NCBI GenBank assembly: GCA_018697195.1 | Contig: CM031872.1 | Location: 9,505,194-9,569,193, forward strand | DNA length: 64,000 nucleotides | Direction: 5' to 3' | Source: Certhia americana | Taxonomy: Eukaryota; Chordata; Aves; Passeriformes; Certhiidae | Shown here: positions 1-13,125 of the stretch, in pieces | Position numbering within the stretch: position 1 is the first letter of the stretch | Layout: each line of letters opens with the position of its first letter | The notes under the pieces: generated by a model | What the model saw: the letters and a program-made list of their open reading frames with translations, nothing else | Databases searched by the model: none | Told to the model about the DNA's origin: nothing | Translations under genes and position numbers: made by a program

Positions 1-52
1 GATGGGATGGGATGGGATGGGATGGGATGGGATGGGATGGGATGGGATGGGA
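1..52. repeat. GATGG microsatellite, cut by window edge
   Basis: About ten perfect copies of the pentamer GATGG run from the first base, so the array continues to the left of the window. The same pentamer forms a second array at 49397-49531. Confidence 0.97.
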
Positions 53-635
53 CAGGGGCTAGGAACACAGCAGGTGCTCTCAGTGGGACAGAAATCCCAC
101 AGCAAGCACCTGGGGACACCAGCCAGGAGGAAACCCAGCACTGCCAAGCATCGTGTCTCACCCTGACCACCCCAGCAGATATGAGGGGCACTGCCAGGGA
201 GACACCGAGGTCCATCAGACATGCCAAGAACAGAGCCATCACACAGGCCTGGGCACACAGAAAATGTGCAGTGCATGAAATTATAAAAGTTACGAGGAAA
301 GTTAAGGAAATTAAGAATTAAAGTTGCCAGGACAGCATTAATGTAGCCTCCAGTAATTCTGCCGTTGGTGAGGGTGTTAACTCCAAGACCACATCCAGGA
401 GGGTTATCCTGAGGACCTACCTCTCCCCAAATAACAAAGGTGATGGTGCCAGGCTGCAGCCAGGAGCCCCTGGGTGCCTAAAACAGTCCAAAGCTCAGTT
501 TAGGCATCCCAAAACCCCTCCACGGACATCCACAGCTTCTCAGCCCCCTACAAATGACTTCCTCTGCAGCTTCTCAGTATCTTGTTTGCTCTTCCTTGGA
601 GGACACATAGCTCCTACTTTATTGTACTCTATCCA

Positions 636-802
636 GGCACTGTTCTGCATGCACAATTATTTAGCTCCTTGTGGCTTGCTTATGCTTTACTCAACACCAA
701 GAAGCAGCAGTATTTCACAACAAATAAAGTGATTAAGTTCCCAGTCTCCCTGTTATCATCCCCGTTTAACAGACAGGGAACCAAGGCACAGCCACAGTGA
801 TG
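636..802 (+). repeat. Ancient MIR-like SINE fragment
   Basis: The order of 'ccaggcactgttctgcatg', an AT-rich middle, and 'atccccgtttaacagac' followed by 'ggcacagccac' resembles the core and 3' part of an old MIR-type SINE. It is strongly diverged, so the family name is tentative. Confidence 0.5.
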
Positions 803-2928
803 TAAAAAACATCCACTCCGTTACGTGCACCAAATCTGAGACATTTAGATGTGATTTTTCAGAGTGCTTAGCATTAAATGACACTTTCCCTGCTCAAAGT
901 ACAGCTCTCATTGACTTGGGTTGAAGTTTTTACAGCTTCACATTAATGCAGATCATTCCCAGAGCAGGTTCATCATCTGTGCTGAGCGAGGCAAAGGTGA
1001 AAATCTAGGATATGATCATGCCATTAAAGACGATTCCATAATACATATGCACAAAGGGGCTGCCTGCAGGCTGCACAGCAAACTGACCCAGCTCTGGAGT
1101 TCTGCAAACTTGGTAGCGTTTGCTAAAGAGGAGCTGTTGGGGTTTTATTCTAGGCAGGGAGGGAGGTGTTCAGCCTGGGAAAAGAAGACATTTTCCAGCA
1201 GCAGCTGTAGGATGCAGCATCACCTTTGGTGGGCAGAGCTCTACCTGGGGCAAAATCACCTGGGCAGGCTCCTCCCTGCCTGCTCTCTACCCTCTCACTG
1301 CTGTCCCTGTGTATCCCATTCCTCTCCCCCATTCTCCAGCTCCCCTTTCCCCACCAGGCCCAAACTGGGTGTTTTTGGCCAGCTGCTCTCTCTGTGCTCA
1401 GGGTTGGATGATTGCTGCTGGCCTTCCTGGCTAAACCCAAACAAGGCTTCACGCTGTGTGCAGCAATTCAGGTTTTTCAAAAGCACTTTTGAGCTGGACA
1501 AATTAAGGCAGCTTTTCACCTGGCAAAGAGGAACCCTCCACAAAACGCCTGCCTCAATCCTCTGCAACAGTGCTGCCTGGGGGGCAGAAACAGAAATCTT
1601 AGAAAGACAAGCAATCAAGCAAAAACCCAGACAGAAGGCCTGAGATCTCTCACCCTAAATTATTACAGGCTGAAAACATCAGATGTTTTTCAGTCCATGA
1701 GATGGGTCAGGCCTCCCCAGTAGCAGGCAGTGATTGCAGCCCTGCCTAGGCCAGTTGAAACACAACACAGATTCATATGGATTACAAGCCACATGGCAAA
1801 AAAATGTCATTAATGGTAAAATTGCCATTAAACTCAGTGCTGTGACGAGTTCTGGACATCTCAGCACCTCATCTGTGCCACTCCCAATGTGGGAGGTCAC
1901 ATGAAGAGAACAGGAGCATCCAGCCCTGTCTTTGCCCTTCCAAGCCATCAGCAAACCAAGATTTCAGGTCACAGCTCATTCAGCATTCCCAAGACTTGAG
2001 CTAAACGATTTTCTCATTTAAACTAGATACATATTCTAGCCCAAACAGGAGCCTGGCTGTGCCAGTTTGCATGTCTCCACCCTGCTTCTCTGGCTGAGAA
2101 ATTGGGAATTTGCTTGCTGGTGGGGCAGGAGGATAAGAGAGGAGGTGGAAGGACCCCAGCTCATGTACAGGATCCATCCCCTGCTCCTGGGCCCCATGGC
2201 TGCACAGTCCCCCAGCCCCACAGGAGCAGAGATGTCCTACACTGTCCCATGGGACAGATCCAGTATGAGGGCTTTGGTCATCCCAAGCATTTTGCAATGG
2301 AAAATGCCAGCTTGGGACTCAGACTTCAGCCTGCGCTTAGGCATGAATGACTCACTGGGGGTCTCCTCCCCTTTGACACAATCTTGGGGTATTTTGGACA
2401 AGTTCTTTGTCCTAGTGGACTCTTATGGATCTGATTCTGGAGCAATACATGAGGGTCACGAGGAAAAATTTGATTTTTCGGGGAAACTGAGAGAGGGAGG
2501 GACCACAGCCCAGACTCAACCCCTCTCACTGCTCAGCGACTGGGGGTGTTTCCAATACACACATATAGTGCCAAGATGTGGTGCTGATAAGCACTTCAGA
2601 AATGCTGATAGAATTAGATTAGATAAATAGGAAACAGCCAGGGCTGCTGGATCAGATATCCATCCATGTCCTGATTTTTCACAGATGTTCCTATCGATCC
2701 ACTGGGAACAGACAGCATCAAGCTCCTCAGAACCTGGGTGCCAGGGAGCAGCCATCTCCACACAGGCAGGAATTGGTGTTGGGAATGCAGATCCCTATGG
2801 AATGCTGGCTGAAGGCAGGACCACAGCTCAGCAGCTCGTGCAGCTCCAGGAGCACCAAGCTCTGCCATGAAGCTCTGTTCTGAGACCCTGCTGAGACCCA
2901 CACACACCTGGGTGACCTTCAGCAAACC

Positions 2929-3130
2929 CTCTGCATCCCAAGGGGCACCAGATCCCAGCCTCTGTGGTTTCCAGCCTTGGCACAGGGTGAGCAAGCAGCC
3001 CACGTCAGAGAACTGCACAGAGAGAGGGGTGAGAGCCCACAGGAAGCAAAATTGGAGCTTTTTTTGGGAAACAAATCTGTCAGCTCTATTATAGAAAACA
3101 TCACACACCTGGGTCAGTTACTAGGGATAC
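2929..3130 (+). repeat. Left arm of a ~200-bp inverted repeat
   Basis: This segment, starting 'ctctgcatcccaaggggcac' and ending 'gggtcagttactagggatac', is matched by the reverse complement of 4906-5105. By eye I count about eight substitutions and one 2-bp length difference, so identity is around 95%. The sequence outside both arms does not match. Confidence 0.9.
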
Positions 3131-4358
3131 ATTTATGCATATGCATCCCTATATGCATAGCTGTGCTGCTATATATAGCACCTTCCATCAGCAACACTCA
3201 CTGGCTCAAAAAAAGCCAGATGAATGTCCACAGATAGAGGAACTGAGGCACAACCAGATTATTTACAGCTCATTTCCAGAAGTACTCTTTGAAGTTAGAA
3301 TCCAATTAATTTTATACCTGGGGAGAGATTTGCATTGGGTTTTCCATCTGTCTGGGCAGGTTTTTCAAAAGGGCTTGGCTCCTACCTAGGCACCTGAAGC
3401 AGACAGTGTTTTCCAAGGTGCCCAGCATCCAGGAGCAGCTCCGTGGAGCACAGCTGGATTTGTCACTCTGTTCTGGAAGCCATTGGTCACTGAGCCCTTC
3501 TGAGGCCATCATCTCCACGGTGAGGAGCAACCTGATCTGCTGCTGCCTTTGGTAGGCACCCATCCCACTCTTGCCTGGAGATGCTGGCCCCTCAGAGCAA
3601 GGAATTTCCTATCCTGGAGAAAAAGAGGGGTTTGTGCTGATTTGGATCCCTAAGCAAGCTCAGCCCATGATCAGAGAGACACCACTGCTGGTTCAGGGGA
3701 GGTGATGGGGATTGGTGGCTGGGGAAGGTCTGGACCATCCTGTGCAGTAGGCACACCTCACAAAATCACTTTGGTTATTACTTAAAACTGCACCCACACT
3801 GCCAGGAGGGTTCCTCTTCTGCCTGCCCTGCAAAGCTGTGTCTCTCTGCCTGGACAGACCTCCAAGCAGTCACACACTGATGTGTGGCACACCTTGCAAA
3901 CTCCTTGGGGCAGAGGCTGTGTTTAGCCCTGCACTGGCACCCCTTCAATTCTCTTCAGCGAGCCTTTGCTGATCTGTAGTGCCATGAATATCCCATCAGA
4001 GACACATCCCACATCCCACATCCCCCCCTCCCAGTACAAACAAGGAGCGTGGGAAGCTCTGATCCAGGCAATGGCTGCAAAGCATCACCTTTGGACTTCT
4101 GAGGAAGAGACGGAGCTCCAAATGCACATGAAAGTCCCAGTTTCCTAAACAGCTCCCACCAGGAGGGCACGGGCAGCCCTGGCTGCAGCATTGCCTGCCT
4201 GTAATGAGCTGACCCGCAGGCTCCCTCCTGGCTCTGCAGCTCGTGGGGTAATTGCTGCATATTTTTAGCCTTGCCTGCAGCCATATCGTACAGCAAAGGC
4301 TGCCAAACTGTGTCCAGGGCCAGGTGTGTTCAGGGAAAAAAAGAATAATCAGCATCTT

Positions 4359-4395
4359 AAAAAAGGAAGGGAAAGGGGAAAAAAAAAAAAAAAGA

Positions 4396-4426
<31 letters not shown>

Positions 4427-4455
4427 GGAGAAAAAAAAAAAGAAAAAGGAGAAAA
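4359..4455. repeat. A-rich low-complexity tract
   Basis: Runs of A broken by single G residues dominate this stretch. It lies in the loop between the two inverted-repeat arms. The lysine-rich open frames over it have no coding meaning. Confidence 0.95.
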
Positions 4456-4905
4456 ACCTGGTGCTAAAGTCTGTTGCATCCGTTTTGTTTTTGTTTTGGT
4501 TTTTTTGGGGGTTTTTTTGATGAACCAAATTGGCTGCCATCAAAGCAAATGGCAAATGAAGAAAACATTGACTTTCTGCTTGGGTCAATAACCAAGATAA
4601 ATTGAGTGGTGAGTTGGACGTGGAACAGGGAACATTATCATTTGTCTGAGGACGAGAGAGGGTTAAAGGCAGAGAGGCTGAAGCAGGGCATGGTTGTCTC
4701 TCATGGGAGGGTGTTTCACCTGGGAGCTCAGCACTGGCATGCAGGAATTGTGCTGCCAAGGCTTGGAACTGTGCCATGGGACTGGATGTGATGTGTTTAA
4801 AACAGATGATCCCAGACCCAGATCCTGGGATGAGATGAGTAGGGATTGCATTCCTGCAACCACACATCTGCTGGGGCCAGGGGCTTTGTCCAGACTGGGT
4901 GCCCA

Positions 4906-5105
4906 GTATCCCTAGTAACTGACCCAGGTGTGTGATGTTTTCTATAATAGAGCTGACAGATTTGTTTCAAAAAAAGCTCCAATTTTGCTTCCTGTGGGCT
5001 CTCACCCCTCTCTTTGTGCAGTTATCTGACGTGGGCTGCTTACTCACCCTGTGGCAAGGTTGGAAGCCACAGAGGCTGGGATCTGGTGCCCCCTGGGATG
5101 CAGAG
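4906..5105 (-). repeat. Right arm of a ~200-bp inverted repeat
   Basis: The segment reads 'gtatccctagtaactgaccc' to 'tgggatgcagag' and is the reverse complement of the arm at 2929-3130. The loop between the arms is about 1.8 kb and includes an A-rich tract. I do not recognise the repeated unit as a known family. Confidence 0.9.
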
Positions 5106-6989
5106 ACCTGACTGCTCCTGGTCCTGGAGTGGCCAGACCAACCCTGCCCCAGATGGGAGAGGCCAAGAATGGGGTTCAGCTCATCCACGTATACACACAG
5201 GACTGGTTGCTTTGGGCTCCTCCAGACTCACAGGGAGAAATTGGTTCCTTTGCCAATGGTCCCCCTGCCCTACGGCAGTGAAAAGGAGTTGATCCATGCC
5301 CTGAGCCCTACAGACCAATCTTCAATGGTTAGAGAAGGCAGCCTTGAGGATTAGCTTAGATACAGACCTAGAAGTGATCTAAGCTACTCATGAGCAAAGT
5401 CAAATCAGTCCCAGCCTACAGCCCCTGGAACTGCTTGTGATGGATGCTAGGGAGATGGCCTTCCTGAGGAGGAGAAAGGCCTTGAGATCACCCACAGCAT
5501 TAGATGGGTAAAACACCACTTGGGAGAGACATTAAAGGCCTGCAGCAGAGCTGCAAGATGGCAGAGGCTGCAAGGAATGCATCAGGGACTCAGTCCCACA
5601 GGCAATGATGAAAGCTACAGGCAGGTGTGCATGTGATGGGAACACTCCTCCCCTCAAGCCAGACAGATCTCAGCCATCAGGTCCCTTTCAGTTGCCACAG
5701 TGTGAAATGGTGAAGGATATTATGTTTGAACCACAATTCACAGCGGTGTAGGACATGGTCATCACCATTCCTGCCTGATTAGATCTGTCAGAATCCATCA
5801 GCAGGAACTTTGCCTAGGAACCCTCTCTCCAGCTGCACATTTAGCAACAGGAGATTGATGACAGGAGATTAAAAAAAAAAAGGTAAAAATGAAAGACAAG
5901 AGCAGCATTTGCACACTGCAGGACCACCTTCCTTCTCCTGCACATCATACTTCACTCACCACCTTCATTTCAGTGTGTGTATAAATTAAGAAGACTAAAT
6001 GGAAAAGCCTCTGTGCTTTTTCAGGGTCTGCCTCGAGGGGCTGAGGAGGATGCCCAAAATGTAATTTTCTTCCTTTAAAAGACATTAGAAACAGCCACAC
6101 AGACACATGGCCTTCCATAATCCAACCATGAACCCTGCAAACCACCAGGGAGCAATGGATGAAGATCTGACAGGTGCCAGGAGCATCCCGCAGAGTCCAG
6201 GGCAGCCTCCAGGTAGAGAGGGGAGCTGTGAGCATCAGGAGGGCTCTCAGAGCGGGCAGAGAGCCAGGGAGGGCTGATCCCCTCCCCAATATTCATGGCA
6301 GGATGAACCCCACTGCTCACCAGTAGGGTCCCCTCAGCCAGACTCACTTCACACCCCAGCGGTGAGAGAGCGATGCCAGCCCGGTGCTGTGTGAGGAGAG
6401 GTGAGGATTACCCAGAGCCTCACTCAAAATACAAACCAAGACTCCCTTTTGATTACACATGCAAGGGCCAAAGTCATTCTTCAGCCAATAAGCACCCGCA
6501 GAAGGAAACCTCTGAAAATGTGACTCTTGGAAAAAAGAGTCAAACTGGAGGTTTTTGGAGGCAGAACTCACTGGAGAGACAAACCTGGGGATTTCTGAGC
6601 AGGAGAACAGCCAGTAGTTGTATTTTAACTGTTTCATCCAATCAGGCTTCTCTAGATATATTAATGAAAAACGGGGATCATAGCAAAGACTGAGCTTTAC
6701 ATGTTTCTCCAAGCTTTTCTCCCGATGGAAGGAGCACTGCAGAGCTGGAACACTGCCCGGTCACTGGCCCAAGGGCAAGGAATTTGCTTTCAGCATTTGG
6801 ACTAATTCGTATTAGAAGATTCTCATTTGACTTCAGCAATATTCACCGCCATCTATCCAAAACTAAACTGGGTGTAAAGAAATGCAAATGACATCAGAAC
6901 TCCTGAGGGCCTGCCCTGCTACGGGAGAGCATTCCCAGGAATAAAGCTCTGAGCAGGAGCTGGGATTGTCTTTGGGATTGCAGACTCAG

Positions 6990-7180
6990 AGGGTGAAATA
7001 CTGTCTGACTGTGGGCAGGCTGCAGGATGTGCCAGTGCTCCAGCCTCCTCATCTGTAAAACGGGGACAACAGCAGCTACCTGCCTCCCACTGTGCCACAC
7101 AGTTAATTAATGTTCCTTTGAGTTGGGAAGATTAAAAGCAGCGTAAAACCACAAAATAGAGGTTTGTTATTATTATGAAT
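6990..7180 (-). repeat. Ancient MIR-like fragment, reverse orientation
   Basis: The string 'cctcatctgtaaaacgggga' followed by 'caacagcagctacctgcc' is the typical reverse-strand signature of an old MIR-type element. The remainder is diverged and AT-rich. Confidence 0.6.
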
Positions 7181-8339
7181 GAAGCCTCCACTCGTTCCAT
7201 CAGTGCCCCTTAAAGCAGTGCTGCTGCAGACACTGTGAATTGCTCCCAGCAGCTCGACTACTGCTGGCATTCACAGGGGGTTGACTGTAGACTTCCAAGT
7301 AAGAGCTTTGTATACATGTCAGGGAAGAAGAAAGAGAGAGGGAACAAACAGAAATTTCCACCCCATTTTGTGCTTCGCATTTGGACATGATGCTCCCACA
7401 ATGCTCCCACCCTCCCGGGGACTGGGACAAAACAAACCACAGACAACAGCTTCTCTTCACCTCCTGTTCTCTGCCGTGCTTCACCTGTACAGACTGCTAC
7501 ATCCTGGCATGGGGAAAGGCAGAAGAGGTCCTACTGCGAGGGAGCAACACCAAACTGGGATCACACGGCTGCTTTAGGAAGAGTTTAATATACTGCCTCT
7601 ATTTTGAACAGGTGGGAGAGGTTTAGCACAAGAAACAAACCAGGGACAGAGCAATGTGGCCTAATTATGTGGGGGCAAGGACAGATCCCTCGTTCCAGCT
7701 GTTCCCAGATGTTAGCACCACCCAAATCATGTCCTGTCCTCCCAGGAGCACTGAACGGAGAGGTCACAAGAGCCCTCCTCACTCATCCCCTCACCCTGGG
7801 GCTCTCTGGCCCCTACAAACCCTCGTTTACCCTTATCCAATGTCATAAGCATCAAACCCAGAGAAGCAGCTGCCCAGTACTCCTCATAAACCCTGAGACA
7901 ATCCCAGTCCCTGTCCCAGTCCCATTCTCAGTCCCTGTTTGCCACAGGTGGTTTTGAGTTGGTAAAACCAGATTAACACACAGGAAAAAGGGAGTTCAGA
8001 TCCTGGTTCAAGTACTTCAGGCAAGTCTCCTTTTTCCACCTATGCTTCCTGCATTATTTAACAGAGGACCAGCATTATTTCCTTTGCTGCCCCTTGCACA
8101 TCTTCAGCCTGCATCCCCCCGAGGTAGAACCCCCTCCTTTGATGCTTCTGCAGCACCTAGCATTCTGCCTTCCGGACCCTCCATGCCCTGACAGTGCAAT
8201 CCTGACCTGGCAGAGCAGCTTGTGGCTCTGAATCCCCCCAGCACTGCCACTCACCCTCTCCAGACCCTTCCAGAATGCCTGGCTGAAGGACTGAGATGCC
8301 TGCAGCACACGGTGGCTCTGCTCCTCTCAACAGGCACCT

Positions 8340-8660
8340 TTCATGTTTAATTCAGCAGCTGGTTTAGTTAATCTATTTTTTAATAATTCATCCCTTCCAT
8401 CTTAATTTTGGTAGTTGTTGAAAATCCCTAATAAAACATTTAGGGGCTCTTTTACCGGAGCAATGGCATGATTTACTTGATGGAATCCAGCCTTTGATGT
8501 CCTGTCTTAATTCCCTCCCTCCCACCATGCCTCAATCCTGTTTATCGCTGTGCCGGAGGTAAGAGGTTCTTGTCGAGTTTTGTAGCACTTGAGACACTTG
8601 GTCAGCGTTAATAATTCAGCTGCCCAGCACAGCTTAGACAAATCTTGTAACAAAGCAGCC
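8340..8660. other. AT-rich block, possible conserved non-coding element
   Basis: The block has many TAAT and TTAAT cores, such as 'gtttagttaatctatttttt' and 'gcgttaataattcagctgc'. It keeps a few CpGs (gccgga, gtcgag, gcgtt) and shows no repeat structure. This texture differs from the neighbouring sequence and is typical of developmental enhancers, but conservation was not measured. Confidence 0.3.
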
Positions 8661-10599
8661 TCTTCCTTTTATTAACAGCTCCCTCTGCCACCATGGACCC
8701 AGGCATGGGCTGGGATGCAGAGTAGAGGGACCAGGCTGAGCATCCCAACCTGGCAGAAGCACCAGGAAAACTTCCCAGGTGCCAACTGCATTGTTGGGAG
8801 AATATACACCCTTTTACAACCCTTGTATTTCATCCTCTACAGCCCGAATGGGGAAACATGCTGGGTTTCTGCATCTGTAATTGGGGAAGAACAGATGGTG
8901 GAGGCACAGTTGGAAGTAATACGGCCATTAAAATAATCTATACAGCTTGTAATTCCCCCTCATGTGGAGACAGAGGAGGGCCTGCCTCTGCCCCAGTGCC
9001 CACCCAGGCTGCACGAAGGGGGGGCACAGCTTTGGGGTTCTTTCTGTTGGTGGGATATTTTGGTGGGTTTTGATGGGTTTTGCCATTTCCCATCACCTGG
9101 GATGCTCCTTGTGCTTCTCCTGAAGTGATTTGAGGAGCCAACAGCTGAACCAGAGCTGCTTCCACTGGGTAGTGTTCAACTCCCATGTGGAGCGTATTTT
9201 CTGCCCGTATCACCCACTTAAAGCAACTTCTAGCTTTATACTTGTCTTGATGATAGAAAAAGAGCAGCAGAAAGCCCCAGGCACTTCAGAGAGATCAGGG
9301 CATCTCTGCAGTTAATTTTCAAATGGAGATCATGTGAGAAAGAATTATGGAAAAAAACCCTTCTGTTGATTCATGGAAATTGAAACCTCTCAGGGGAACA
9401 CACAGGCTTTGCCATCCTCTCTGTCACCTACAGATCCTGAGAGTGAGAATACATAAAATCAGAGTAGGAAAGTTGCCCAAAAAATCCCAAAGGTACAGCC
9501 AATGTATGGAAATTTATGCCCTTGTTCTGCATGTTGTAGGTCATGGTCTCAGAGACCTCTGTGCCCTCCAAACACCCCAACCACCACTTTGCTTGGTACC
9601 TCTTGATGGAGGAAAATTTTCCTCTAGGATTTGATTATTGCTTTGCTGCCAATTGTTTTTCCACACAGTCACATTATGGAAAAGGACCTACTTTGATACA
9701 AAATTGAGAAAATGTATGAAATCTCAAAAAAACCCACACTGGAAGGTGTAATCCTTTCCCACTCAGACCCAGAGGCATCCACATCCTATTTGATGGAGGG
9801 GAGAAGGAAAGGGAATTGCAGCAGCATCCCCTGACCCTGATCCTAAGCATCCCAGGTCCCTTGGGCACCCTTCTTCCCTACAAGACCTCCCCAGGTAGGA
9901 CAGAATGATTTTCTCAGGTAGAAATCTCTTTGTTGGGCTTAAAATCTTCCTCACTCACAGAAGCAAATCCAAATCCAACCTCTCCAAATCCTTACTCTGC
10001 GCCAGAACACGAGGGAGCCAGCAGGACGTTACCTCGGCAGCTGGCTTTGCTTTATGGAACTGTAAATATATTTTTTTAATGGGCTGGCTGCAAGAAAGAT
10101 GTGTTTCCAGGCTCAACAACATCCAAAATTAACTGCAATTCATTTCAGAAGGGGCAAAGGGGTGGAGGAAGGGGGAACGCAAGCCTGAAACCCGCAGAAT
10201 ACAAAAGCCTTGAAAGAAATTGCCAAAAAATCCCCTGCATCGCTGCCTTCTGGCTCTGGAAAAGAGATTAAAAACCTGAGCAGCATCAGGCTGAAGCAGA
10301 CGTCACAGAGGCCACCCCAGGCCATGCTCATGCTCACATAAGACTCTTCCTCCTTATTACTTTCCCAGAGACAACCCAGCCTTTGCCAGCACAAAGCTCT
10401 GCCCCTCTCCTCCCATCTGCTGGCACACCTAAACCAAGGAGATGCTGTTCCCTCGTGTCACCAGGGATTCCCACCTCTGCAGGGTCCATGGGGATTTCTG
10501 AGGGATTCTGACTTCAACACCAGCATCTCACCCTTCTCCTCGTGCAGAGCTTTCCTTCTGACATGTCTTCGTTAGCCCCAGTGCCTCTCTCTGACACCT

Positions 10600-10980
10600 C
10601 ATTTGAGTGACCCTTTAGTGACTAATTTAATTACCTTGGCCCACAAACTGACAGACAGCTGTTAAAAATGGTTACTGCATTATTAATACGCTCCAGTAAT
10701 TTCCCATTAAAACTATACTGTTAATAATTTTTTTCCCCCTGTATTTCTTCCCTCTTAATTAGTCTATTTAAAACTTTGAAGGAATATTCTCTTTATGGTA
10801 AATGGGAGCGTCGAGCAAATTACATTTTTGATTGAATACTTCTGTGATAGGCCAGCAAATAAGACCGTTGAGTTGTTAATTATTGTCAGAGTTTCACACG
10901 ATGCCTGCTAATGAGGCAGTCAATCTTCTCTGCCATTCCTAGAATATTAATGGAAGCTGTTGGTATTGATTTTGTCACCA
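10600..10980. other. AT-rich block, likely conserved non-coding element
   Basis: About 380 bp hold a dense set of homeodomain-type TAAT cores (tttaattac, tattaatac, cttaattag, gttaattat) with retained CpGs (tacgct, gcgtcgag, accgtt, cacgat). No repeat or open frame explains it. It is the best candidate in the window for a regulatory element of the gene. Known large neuronal genes often carry such elements in their introns; this case is inference. Confidence 0.4.
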
Positions 10981-11339
10981 GGAAAGGTAGGAACTCCTCC
11001 TTGGGGGGTTCCAAGGAGGGGAGGGAGGATCTGCACTGGGAGGGGACACTGAGGGGACCAGAGACCTTGGGAATGGGGTGACTCAGGAGGACTTGAAGCT
11101 GGTGGAAGCTCTGGAACCTCTTGGATATGCCAATGGCAGCTTGTGCAGCTCACGTGGGGGGCTGACACATTCCCACAGGGATCAATCCCATTCACAAGCA
11201 CACCCAGGCAGGACAAGCAACAGAGGGGTGACACTTCTGACAAGATACACTGGTCCCTGTCCCCTCCCTTCGTGTCTGCCTCTTGATTTTGAAGAATATC
11301 ATATTTACCCCTTATCTTTCTGTGATAAGACAACTTTTA

Positions 11340-11342
<3 letters not shown>

Positions 11343-11385
<43 letters not shown>
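11343..11385. repeat. Poly-T followed by TA microsatellite
   Basis: About 29 T residues run directly into a (TA)n stretch and then 'aaagaaaaag'. Confidence 0.95.
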
Positions 11386-11386
<1 letters not shown>

Positions 11387-12949
11387 GAAAAAGAAATAGC
11401 TGATCTGTCTGGACTGCAGCAGATAACTTGATAGAGCAATTCAAGGAAGTTGAGTAAAGCAACCATGGATAAGGATCGACATGAAACCAGGAGGTGGCCC
11501 AGAGACTACAAAAACAGCCTCTGAGCTGTGCTGGGAGATGTGACAGGGAGCTTTTTGTACCATTTCTCAAGTCCTTTGGGGCCTGATCCTGTTTGATTTT
11601 CACACCAATGTTCCCACTGGAGAATGGAGGAGTTTGACAGCAAAGTCTGTCCATGTTGAAGTCACAGGAATTTTTTTCCCCACCAGGCTCCCACTGCCCA
11701 GCTCAGAGAGCAAGAGCAGGGTGGGGCAGTGCCCGGTGCTATCCTCAGTGCCAAAGCCATCTCCCTACCAACAGCATCTTGGCCAAGACAGAGGGAATCC
11801 CACCAAAAAAGATTTTGTCACAGGATAACTGAGACAGAGTGAGGCAACCCTATGTGTTAGTGACTCATGTTCTGCCTGTTCCATTAATTCCATCCCTCTG
11901 GGTGGGCAGGGAGCTGCAATTCCCTGAGTGCCATTGCAAAATGTCCCATGTGCCCTGCTCCTGCATCCAAAGCAAGGATGAGCAGCTCAGACACTGCTCT
12001 CCTTGGGCTCTGGAGGCTGGCAGAGCCCACCCACAGGTGTGACCCCCTCTGCCTTTGGTGGCCACATCACCCCTGAGCTCATCCACCTGAGAAATGTGGG
12101 GCTGTCTCTGCCAGGCCTGTGCAGCATCAAGTCCTGGATTTCCTAAATAGGTTGCCCAGCACTTGCTGTTGGGTTTTATTTCTGGAACTTTGCTCTGAGG
12201 AAGCGCCTGTGTGATGTTTGACCCAGAGACCTGCAGGACTGATGCTGAATGCAGACACTGTGCCAGCCCTGCAAACCAACTCAGCTCCCTCTGAACTGCT
12301 CCAGCCTTCCCAGTCCAAACTTCTCCCAGCCCTGCTCCCGCCGGGAAAGCCAGGACAGACTGGATGAGCCTTGCAGAACTCACAGTCCATTATAGGAGGT
12401 GACATGCTGACACAGGTCGTGCTGTCTCAGCTGCTGCCAAGGAGCCAGAGCTTAGGGACCTCACTCCAGTTGGGCTTTGCACAGTCAAACCCACACCCTC
12501 CCCCAAAATGAGATGGTTTAGGGCCATTCTGAGAATACTCTGCCTGATCTGGTGGTTCAGGGAAAGGGGTGTATGTGTAGGAGGGGTGGTTGCAGTACCC
12601 GTGGAAAGGCTCCCAGCTCTCTGCATGTACTGTCACCCACAGCTGGAATGACACCAAGAGACAGGGACAGATGGAGGACAATGTCCAGGCTCCACAGGAA
12701 CAGCCTCCCATCCCTCCCATTCCCAGGCAGGATTTTCTGTGATTTCTTTTCTACCCTGGGGGAAGCAGCAGATTTGCATGACTGCTCCCCAATTACAGGT
12801 GGTGTACCCCCATCCAGCCACCCCTGCTGCTTCCAAGTCCATCTGCTGCCCACTTGTACTTTTTTAGCAAGCCAGGTGCTATTTTTACTACAGTGAAGTT
12901 TTCCATACTAAAAGTTCCTTTTCTTTTCCCTTTCTATAAAGCAGGCTTC

Positions 12950-12998
12950 AATAATTCCTCGGGGTCCATTTCCAAGCTGGTATTCTATGATTCTGTAA
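12950..12998 (+). mobile_element. CR1 LINE 3' terminus, short fragment
   Basis: The end 'tattctatgattctgt' is the typical 8-bp-repeat terminus of avian CR1 elements, preceded by a worn 'ccatttccaagctgg'. Confidence 0.7.
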
Positions 12999-13029
12999 AA
13001 AGAGGAGGTTTCCATTTCTAATGAATTGC

Positions 13030-13125
13030 CTGTGATGCAGCATATCCCAATTTTACTGAGAAAAAGGGATCCTGTAACCCTCCCTGAGCTCCCAGTTAGA
13101 TGCCATGAAAAGCCCTTCAGGTCAA
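13030..13125 (+). repeat. Dispersed repeat, copy 1 (unnamed)
   Basis: 'tgcagcatatccc' and 'ccctccctgagctcccagt' with 'agat' and 'aagccctt' following line up with 15712-15820 in the same orientation at roughly 70% identity by eye. The family is not recognised. Confidence 0.55.

Noticed and set aside
921..1643. Plus-strand frame of 240 codons
   Set aside because: No domain, no splice context, and overlapping frames on both strands of similar length. Chance.
4359..4455. Lysine-rich open frames over the A-rich tract
   Set aside because: They are translations of a low-complexity poly-A/G tract.
2929..5105. The inverted repeat as a DNA transposon with 200-bp terminal repeats
   Set aside because: No clear target-site duplication outside the arms, no transposase remnant between them and no known terminal motif. 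It is kept only as an inverted repeat.
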